Assembly: GCF_021555155.1 (NCBI RefSeq)
Contig: NZ_JAKGBU010000031.1
Coordinates: 11,671 to 49,123, forward strand
Source: Rhizobium alarense
GTDB lineage: Bacteria > Pseudomonadota > Alphaproteobacteria > Rhizobiales > Rhizobiaceae
Direction: 5' to 3'
DNA: 37,453 bases
In this document: positions 32,258-37,453 of the stretch, one piece after another
Layout of the letters: every line of letters begins with the position of its first letter
Numbering within the stretch: position 1 is the first letter of the stretch
Program-made: the position numbers and the translations under genes
Notes under the pieces: generated by a model
Told to the model about the DNA's origin: nothing
The model's input: the letters and a program-made list of their open reading frames with translations, nothing else
The model's database searches: none

Positions 32258-33520
32258 ATGAAGGTACTGCTGATCGGTTCGGGCGGGCGCGAGCATGCGC
32301 TGGCATGGAAGCTGTCGCAGTCCCCCCTGCTCGACACGCTCTATGCGGCACCCGGCAATCCCGGCATCGCCGGCTGTGCCACGCTGGTCACCCTCGACAT
32401 CGACGACCATGCGGCCGTCTCCGCCTTCTGCCGCGAGAACGGTGTGACCTTCGTCGTCGTCGGCCCGGAAGCGCCGCTCGTCGCCGGCATCGCCGACCGG
32501 CTGAGGGCCGACGGCATCGCCGTCTTCGGTCCGTCGAAGGAGGCGGCACAGCTCGAGGGCTCGAAGGGCTTCACAAAGGATCTCTGCGCCCGCTACGCCA
32601 TCCCGACCGGCGCTTACCGGCGGTTCCGGGACGCCGCGGCGGCGAAGGCCTATGTGCGCGAGCAGGGTGCGCCGATCGTCATCAAGGCGGACGGGCTTGC
32701 CGCCGGCAAGGGCGTCACCGTCGCCATGACGCTCGACGAGGCGCTTGCCGCCGTCGAGGACTGCTTCGACGGCGCCTTCGGGGCGGCCGGCGCGGAGGTG
32801 GTGGTGGAAGCCTTCCTCGACGGCGAGGAGGCGAGCTTCTTCTGCCTCTGCGACGGGAAGTCGGCGCTGCCGCTCGCCTCGGCGCAGGACCACAAGCGGG
32901 TCGGCGACGGCGACACGGGGCCGAACACCGGCGGCATGGGCGCCTATTCGCCGGCTCCGGTGATGACCGGCGCGATGGTGGCCCGCACGATGAAGGAGAT
33001 CATCGAGCCGACGATCCGCGGCATGGCCGCCGACGGCCATCCGTTCTCCGGCGTGCTCTTTGCCGGGCTGATGATCACGGCGAAGGGGCCGGAGCTCATC
33101 GAATACAACGTGCGCTTCGGCGACCCGGAATGCCAGGTGCTGATGATGCGGCTCGACAGCGATCTGCTGCCGCTGCTCCACGCTGCCGCGACCGGCACGC
33201 TCGAACAGGTGTCGGCGTCCTGGCGGGACGAGACGGCGCTCGCCGTCGTGCTCGCCTCGAAGGGCTATCCGGGCACCTACGAGAAGAACACGCCGATCCG
33301 GTCGCTTCCGGACGATTCCGGCCATCTGAAGGTGTTCCACGCCGGTACGGCGATGAAGGACGGCGCGCTCGTCGCCACAGGCGGGCGGGTGCTCAACGTG
33401 ACGGCAACGGGCGAGACGGTCGAAGCGGCGCAGCGGGCGGCCTATGCGGCCCTCGACCGCGTCGAGTGGGACAACGGCTTCTGCCGCCGCGACATCGGCT
33501 GGCGGGCGATCGGGCGCTGA
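32258..33520 (+). CDS. purD: phosphoribosylamine--glycine ligase
   Basis: A 420-residue ATP-grasp enzyme, GAR synthetase, second step of purine synthesis. The N-terminal [13 protein letters not shown] (7-19) and [15 protein letters not shown] are PurD hallmarks. The ATP-grasp core has [39 protein letters not shown] (family signature, shown to about 20 residues from position 207) and [14 protein letters not shown] with the Mg ligands. The C-terminal domain has [10 protein letters not shown] and [11 protein letters not shown]. Start ATG 32258 follows GAGGG by 7 nt. Length is standard. Confidence 0.96.
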   Translation: MKVLLIGSGGREHALAWKLSQSPLLDTLYAAPGNPGIAGCATLVTLDIDDHAAVSAFCRENGVTFVVVGPEAPLVAGIADRLRADGIAVFGPSKEAAQLEGSKGFTKDLCARYAIPTGAYRRFRDAAAAKAYVREQGAPIVIKADGLAAGKGVTVAMTLDEALAAVEDCFDGAFGAAGAEVVVEAFLDGEEASFFCLCDGKSALPLASAQDHKRVGDGDTGPNTGGMGAYSPAPVMTGAMVARTMKEIIEPTIRGMAADGHPFSGVLFAGLMITAKGPELIEYNVRFGDPECQVLMMRLDSDLLPLLHAAATGTLEQVSASWRDETALAVVLASKGYPGTYEKNTPIRSLPDDSGHLKVFHAGTAMKDGALVATGGRVLNVTATGETVEAAQRAAYAALDRVEWDNGFCRRDIGWRAIGR

Positions 33521-33565
33521 GGCGCCGTCACAGAACCGACACGACTGGCGGTGCATGCATCGCGC

Positions 33566-34450
33566 ATGATCAGCATCACGATTCGCGACAGCATCACCGA
33601 TGCCGGCAGGCCCGGCGGCCAGAACGAGGACCGCTCGGGCGCCACGCCGCAATCGGCCTTCGTGCTCGACGGCGCCACAGGGCTTGCCGACGAGCGGCTG
33701 TTTCCCGACTTTCGCAGTGACGCCGAATGGCTGGCGGACTTCGCCTGCCGCCGGTTCCTTGAGGCGGACGGCGCGGCCCTGCGCGATGCGGTGGACGCCA
33801 TCAACCGGCAGGCCGGCGAAGCGGTCGCTGCGGCTGCCGGCGGACGGGTGCTGCCGGCCTGGGCATTGCCGATCGCCGGCTTCCAGATGGTGCGCCTCGA
33901 AGACGGCGCGCTCGTCTCCTACGGCCTCGGCGATTGCCGTCTGTTCCTGCGCTCGGACGCCGATGGCGCGGTCTTCGAAACGAGTGCGCTGCGTGGCAAT
34001 GCGGCGGCCGAGCGCGAGGAAGCCCGGCGATCGATCGCGCAGGCGGGCGGGTTGCAGGCCTACGGCACGCTGAGCGCACATGCCGCCGTGCGCGAAAAGC
34101 TGCGAGAGAGCCGCGCCCGCTGCAACCGTCCGGGCGCCCGCGTCTGGACGCTCGGAACCGTGCCCGGGGCCGCCGACCATGTGGTGCGGGAGGTGTGTCC
34201 CGTCGGCGCGCCTGCCACCGGGCTCCTGTGTTCGGACGGCTTCGCCGCGCTCTGCGACCAGTACGGCCGCTACGACCCGGCGGGTCTGGTCATGGCGGCG
34301 GCCGGGCGCGGGCTCGCGGACCTGCTTGGCGAGCTGCGCGACATCGAACGCCGCCTCGACCCGGACGGGCGCGCCTACCCCCGCTACAAGACCAGCGACG
34401 ATGCGACCGCCGTGCTCTTCCGTGTCGACATGGACGCCGATCGGGCTTGA
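33566..34450 (+). CDS. PP2C-family protein phosphatase-like protein
   Basis: A 294-residue cytoplasmic protein of the PP2C/SpoIIE serine-threonine phosphatase fold. Metal-binding motifs are NEDRSG (20-25), LDGATGL (Asp35, Gly36), GDCRLF (122-127), CSDGF (222-226) and TSDDATAVLF (276-285), in family order. The motifs are slightly loose, so substrate and activity are uncertain. ATG 33566 is preferred; an in-frame GTG at 33551 would add five residues. Neither has a strong ribosome site. It follows purD by 45 bp and may be read through from it. No partner kinase is in the window. Confidence 0.82.
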   Translation: MISITIRDSITDAGRPGGQNEDRSGATPQSAFVLDGATGLADERLFPDFRSDAEWLADFACRRFLEADGAALRDAVDAINRQAGEAVAAAAGGRVLPAWALPIAGFQMVRLEDGALVSYGLGDCRLFLRSDADGAVFETSALRGNAAAEREEARRSIAQAGGLQAYGTLSAHAAVREKLRESRARCNRPGARVWTLGTVPGAADHVVREVCPVGAPATGLLCSDGFAALCDQYGRYDPAGLVMAAAGRGLADLLGELRDIERRLDPDGRAYPRYKTSDDATAVLFRVDMDADRA

Positions 34451-34506
34451 ACGCCGCGACGGGCCCAAAAAACGCCAGATCATTCAATTTTTACCATTTC
34501 TCCTGA

Positions 34507-34527
34507 CCGGACCGTAAGACAGTCCGG
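34507..34527. promoter_or_regulatory. inverted repeat upstream of the small secreted protein gene
   Basis: CCGGAC and GTCCGG arms with a 9-bp spacer, 33 bp before the start of the gene at 34561. Either a leader hairpin, an operator, or the terminator of the phosphatase gene; no T-run follows. Confidence 0.3.
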
Positions 34528-34560
34528 ATAATCTCCCTGCAAAGACCGGGGAGAACTGGG

Positions 34561-35037
34561 ATGCGTGCAACAACCTTGAGCCTTGCCGTCGCGCTTCTTG
34601 CCGCGCCGGCCCTCGCCTCGTCGATCGAGCCCGTGGCCTCGGGCGAGGCGACGAACAGCAGCATCGAGACGATCCGCTGCGGCGATTGCCCGATGCCGAA
34701 GCCGAAACCGATGGAACACAGCTACCAGGTCGACGCGATCGCACCCGGCACCCAGAAGGTGGAGGTCCGCGAGGTTGGCGGCGAGCGCAAGGTCTTCCGC
34801 ACGGAGTCCTGGATGGGCGGTTCGCCCGTCGTCTTCGTCAGCAAGGCCGTCGACCTGCCGACCGACACGGCGTCGGCAGCGGCCGAACTGGAGAAGGCCG
34901 CCGAGACGGTCGATACCGCGGCGACGACCGGCGCGCTCACCCGCGGCGCGGCCGCCGATGTCACGACGGCCAATGCCGGCGGCACGGTCCCGGCAAAGGC
35001 GCTGGACACCGCGACATTTGAATTGCGGGTCAACTGA
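34561..35037 (+). CDS. small exported protein with CxxC, possibly HPE1-like
   Basis: A 158-residue exported protein. Sec signal about 1-19 (ending APALA). After a short linker it has IRCGDCPMPKPKP with Cys40 and Cys43 as a CxxC pair, then EHSYQVDAIAPGTQKVEVREV and an Ala/Thr-rich tail of low complexity. It resembles rhizobial proteins named for an HPE1-like domain (after a Liberibacter effector); this is recalled, not checked. GGGGAGAAC precedes the ATG. A 9-bp-stem hairpin follows. There is no sign of type III or IV secretion genes nearby, so a host-effector role is not supported here. Confidence 0.68.
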   Translation: MRATTLSLAVALLAAPALASSIEPVASGEATNSSIETIRCGDCPMPKPKPMEHSYQVDAIAPGTQKVEVREVGGERKVFRTESWMGGSPVVFVSKAVDLPTDTASAAAELEKAAETVDTAATTGALTRGAAADVTTANAGGTVPAKALDTATFELRVN

Positions 35038-35105
35038 CCCCATATTGCAGTGATCCCTGCCCCATCGGCCCAAAACCGATCGGGTCATCCGCTCCGGCGG
35101 ATGCG

Positions 35106-35135
35106 TTGCGCCCCTGAAGAGAAGCGGGGGCGCAA
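35106..35135. terminator. hairpin between convergent genes
   Basis: TTGCGCCCC and GGGGCGCAA form a perfect 9-bp stem with a 12-nt loop, between the convergent stops at 35037 and 35141. A likely bidirectional terminator without a T-run. Confidence 0.6.
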
Positions 35136-35140
35136 TCGCG

Positions 35141-35641
35141 TTATGGAGACGGGTCTTGCGCCGCGACCAGCGCGACAAGATCCTCCACCTCCCGGTCCGA
35201 GAAGACCGCGATGCCGTTTCGCCTAAGCAGCGCGGCGGTGACGCCCTCGCCGGCATGGCGCCGTCCCGAGAAACTGCCGTCATGGACGAAGCCGGAGCCG
35301 CAGGACGGGCTGCCGTCGATGAGCAGCGCATAGCGGCAGCCGGTCTCGCGCGCGACGGCAAGCGCCGTCCCGGCGCCGGCGACATAGGCGGCCGAAACAT
35401 CGCCGCCCGTCGCCTCCATCACCCGCGCCCGCCCGTCGAGCACGTCGGCCCCTGTCATGCCCAGTTCGATCTCGGCCGGCGGCCGCGGCACCTGGAAGCC
35501 GCCGGCGAGCTCCGGACAGAACGTCACCAGCCGCCCCTCCGCCTTCCAGCGGTCGACCGCCGCGTTGACGAGCGGCTTCGCCGAGCCGTTGTAGCGCACC
35601 GGCAGGCCCATGAGACAGGCGCTGATCAGGATCTTCGACAT
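35141..35641 (-). CDS. DUF523 protein (TudS-like desulfidase family)
   Basis: A 166-residue DUF523-family protein. Conserved blocks are SACLMGLPVRYNG (7-19), CPELAGGFQVPRPPAE (42-57) and LLIDGSPSCGSG (107-118). The three invariant Cys (9, 42, 114) match the cluster ligands described for TudS, a 4Fe-4S-dependent thiouracil desulfidase in the same family. A role in removing sulfur from thiolated nucleobases is therefore plausible (inference). The ATG at 35641 is the natural start of the conserved N terminus. It lies 68 bp downstream of the cupin gene on the same strand. Confidence 0.88.
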   Translation of the reverse strand: MSKILISACLMGLPVRYNGSAKPLVNAAVDRWKAEGRLVTFCPELAGGFQVPRPPAEIELGMTGADVLDGRARVMEATGGDVSAAYVAGAGTALAVARETGCRYALLIDGSPSCGSGFVHDGSFSGRRHAGEGVTAALLRRNGIAVFSDREVEDLVALVAAQDPSP

Positions 35642-35709
35642 GTCCCTGCTCTACGCCCGACTCGCGGCCGGGGGCAAGCCCGGCGGTGGCGGCCGGCGCG
35701 GCGCCGGCG

Positions 35710-36090
35710 TCAGATCCAGCGATCGTTCTGCGCCGTGCGCCCGCCGCCCTCGTCGCCGGTGTTCAGCGTGCCGCGCGGCTCGATCAGCAGCATCGTCACC
35801 TCGCCGGCCGCAAAGGGTTTGTGCTCGACGCCCTTCGGCACGACCACCATCTCGCCCGGCCCGAGCGCGACAAACCCGTCGCGGAAGTCGATGCGCAGCG
35901 TGCCCTCCAGCACGATGAAGGCCTCGTCGGTCTCCTTGTGATCGTGCCAGATGAAATCACCCTCGATGCGCACGATCTTGAACTGGTAGTCGTTGAGCTC
36001 GGCAATGACGCGCGGCGGCCAGTGCTCGGCGATGAGCGACAGCTTCTCGGCAAAATTGATCGGCGTGCAGGTCTTCGTCGTCGCGTCCAT
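35710..36090 (-). CDS. cupin-domain protein
   Basis: A 126-residue single-domain cupin. Motif 1 is WHDHKETDEAFIVLEG with metal ligands His49, His51 and Glu55; motif 2 is PGEMVVVPKGVEHKP with His90. The rest is the small beta-barrel. Such proteins bind Fe, Mn or Zn and act as isomerases, dioxygenases or sugar/regulatory sensors; no substrate can be read. GGGAG sits eight bases before the ATG at 36090. It is downstream of glyS on the same strand, separated by 87 bp with a hairpin. Confidence 0.88.
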   Translation of the reverse strand: MDATTKTCTPINFAEKLSLIAEHWPPRVIAELNDYQFKIVRIEGDFIWHDHKETDEAFIVLEGTLRIDFRDGFVALGPGEMVVVPKGVEHKPFAAGEVTMLLIEPRGTLNTGDEGGGRTAQNDRWI

Positions 36091-36125
36091 CAGATCATCT
36101 CCCTTCGATTGACGCGGGAGGTGAT

Positions 36126-36148
36126 AGCCGGCAGCACGGGCGCCGGCT
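36126..36148. terminator. hairpin downstream of glyS
   Basis: AGCCGGC and GCCGGCT form a 7-bp stem with a 9-nt loop, 30 bp after the glyS stop on the minus strand. No T-run; possible terminator between glyS and the cupin gene. Confidence 0.4.
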
Positions 36149-36177
36149 TGAAGGTTTGTGCGGGATCTGTGCCCTGC

Positions 36178-37453
36178 CTAGCCCGATATCTTCGAGAAGT
36201 CCGCGACCGTGCCGGTTGCCGCGCGGATGGCGGCCAGCAGCGCGAGGCGGTTGGCGCGGATCGCGGGGTCGTCGTCGTTGACGAGCACGTCGTCGAAGAA
36301 GCGGTCGACGGGCGCGCGCAGCTTCGACAGCGCCGCCATGGCCGAACGGAAATCCTCCTTCGCGACGGCATCCGCCGCCTCGGCGGACGCGGTGACGGTC
36401 GCGGCGTGCAGCGCCTTCTCGGCGTCGAGCGTCAGAAGGTCGGGCGAGACGCTTGTCGCGACTGCCGTGCCCTTCTTCTCTTCCGCCGCCAGAAGCTGCG
36501 TCGCGCGTTTGGTGCCGGCGAGCAGATTGCGGCCGTCCTCGGAATCAAGGAACTGCTTAAGCGCCGCCGCACGCCGGCTGATGGACAGAATATTCTTCAC
36601 ATTCTCCATTCCCGGCACCTGGTTTTGATCTAGCATTCCCTTATCGAAAACAGCGTCGACATAGTCCGGTCGGATGCCATCTTCCCGCAACTGAACCTTT
36701 AGACGGTCAGCGAAGAATGTTGCGAGATCAAACGCTAGATCCATTGGCGCACTGTATCCGCAGTTGCGGGCATGGGCATAGCATACTGAAATCACATCAA
36801 AGCCGATTTCATTGTCAAGCATGGTGCGAATAACACCCAGCGCAGCCCGTCGCAACGCATACGGGTCCTTCGACCCCGTCGGCTTCTCGTCGATCGCCCA
36901 GAAACCGACCAGCGTGTCCAGCTTGTCGGCGAGCGCAACGGTCAGCGCCACCTTGCCGGCCGGCACGCGGTCGGAGGGGCCTTGCGGCTTGTAGTGATCC
37001 TCGATGGCCTCGGCCACCGCCGGGTCCTCGCCCTGCAGGACGGCGTATTTGCGCCCCATGATACCCTGGAGCTCGGGGAACTCGCCGACCGCCTCGGTGC
37101 GCAGGTCCGCCTTGGCGAGCACGACGGCGCGGTCGACGAGCGCCGGGTCGGCGCCGGTGACCTTGGCGAGGTCCGCCGCCAGCGTGCGGATGCGGCTGAC
37201 CCGCTCGCCCTGCGTGCCGAGCTTGGCATGGAAGGTGACGTCCAGCGCGTCGAGCTTCGCCATGCGCTGGTCGAGCGGCTTTGAAAGATCGAGGCCGAAC
37301 TTTTCCGCTGACGCCGCCAGCGTGTCGAGGTCCGGCAGGTCGCGCTGGTCGCGGCTCCAGAAGTGGCGGGCGTCGGAGAGACGGGCGCGCACCACCTTGC
37401 CGTTGCCATGCACGATCTCGGCGCCGCCGTCCTTCGCCGCGATGTTGGCGACG
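36178..37453 (-). CDS. glyS: glycyl-tRNA synthetase beta subunit (3' part; 5' end beyond the window)
   Basis: The C-terminal 424 residues of the beta chain of the alpha2-beta2 glycyl-tRNA synthetase; the gene runs off the right edge with an open frame. Recognisable segments are [82 protein letters not shown] and [17 protein letters not shown]. The C-terminal anticodon-binding-like region ends [23 protein letters not shown]. Families are usually about 700 residues, so about 60% is present. The internal stretch encoded at about 36600-36835 has much lower GC and uses codons rare elsewhere here (CTA, TCA, ACA), though the frame is intact. Confidence 0.95.
   Translation of the reverse strand, partial: VANIAAKDGGAEIVHGNGKVVRARLSDARHFWSRDQRDLPDLDTLAASAEKFGLDLSKPLDQRMAKLDALDVTFHAKLGTQGERVSRIRTLAADLAKVTGADPALVDRAVVLAKADLRTEAVGEFPELQGIMGRKYAVLQGEDPAVAEAIEDHYKPQGPSDRVPAGKVALTVALADKLDTLVGFWAIDEKPTGSKDPYALRRAALGVIRTMLDNEIGFDVISVCYAHARNCGYSAPMDLAFDLATFFADRLKVQLREDGIRPDYVDAVFDKGMLDQNQVPGMENVKNILSISRRAAALKQFLDSEDGRNLLAGTKRATQLLAAEEKKGTAVATSVSPDLLTLDAEKALHAATVTASAEAADAVAKEDFRSAMAALSKLRAPVDRFFDDVLVNDDDPAIRANRLALLAAIRAATGTVADFSKISG
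36600..36835. other. GC-poor patch inside glyS
   Basis: By hand count, 36601-36840 is about 50% GC (119 of 240), while flanking glyS sequence is clearly much higher. The reading frame and family motifs run through it unbroken. Codons such as CTA, TCA, ACA, CGA and AAT concentrate here. This fits replacement by recombination with a divergent, lower-GC glyS, or a local constraint. Confidence 0.7.

Noticed and set aside
31850-34483. An 877-codon open frame on the minus strand across purD and the phosphatase gene.
   Set aside because: It is antisense to well-supported genes and shows no family motifs.

Overview
The window is about 37 kb of GC-rich DNA with tightly packed genes and short intergenic gaps. 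Gene content points to an alphaproteobacterium of the Rhizobiaceae (Hyphomicrobiales), for example the Shinella/Ensifer/Rhizobium group. The markers are a BA14K-family protein, a DUF1217 flagellar-type protein, a short one-domain ModE beside an FAD oxidase gene, a DUF6101 protein, and TTAA-N7-TTAA sites of the CtrA type. The genus cannot be fixed from the sequence alone. I saw no insertion sequence, CRISPR array, tRNA or rRNA gene.

Layout. 46-2045: two overlapping RNA methyltransferase genes (tlyA and a TrmA/RlmD-type enzyme). 2100-5069: a polyamine-type binding protein and a ureohydrolase (agmatinase family), divergent from a LuxR-type regulator. 5181-8092: a VOC-fold protein and a chemoreceptor with an amino-acid-type dCache sensor. 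8093-10721: an enoyl-CoA isomerase-like crotonase and a long acyl-CoA dehydrogenase, with a LiuR-like palindrome upstream. 10927-16147: a CorA-type transporter, a large modular peptidoglycan hydrolase with a holin-like tail, a BA14K protein, and a secreted GH25 lysozyme behind a full CtrA box. 16173-18516: the Rieske glycine-betaine demethylase pair gbcAB, preceded on the same strand by a well-formed cobalamin riboswitch. 19149-20838: an unknown protein and a degenerate GGDEF protein. 21010-23825: Sua5-type threonylcarbamoyl-AMP synthase, an FAD-linked oxidase and ModE(S), meeting modABC (23826-26419) tail to tail. A perfect extended ModE box lies in front of modA. 26506-28812: a six-repeat DUF1217 protein. 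29115-36090: DUF6101, a 33-residue small ORF, ubiA, a MipA/OmpV porin-like protein, purD, a PP2C phosphatase, a small secreted CxxC protein, a DUF523 protein and a cupin. 36178 to the right edge: the 3' part of glyS, which contains a patch of about 240 bp at roughly 50% GC.

The most interesting signal is the cobalamin riboswitch ahead of gbcAB. B12 riboswitches usually control B12 synthesis or uptake, or B12-independent isozymes such as MetE and NrdAB. Here the target is an oxygen-dependent glycine-betaine demethylase. A reasonable hypothesis is that the cell switches between this Rieske route and a corrinoid-dependent (MttB/MtgB-type) betaine demethylation route according to B12 supply. A possible Shine-Dalgarno-sequestering hairpin sits just before the gbcA start.

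Other points of note are the modE(S)/modABC pair with its 36-bp Mo-box palindrome, two TTAA-N7-TTAA sites (before the GH25 lysozyme and the chemoreceptor), the lysin with an unassigned N-terminal H/SAGC module, and the GC-poor patch within glyS.
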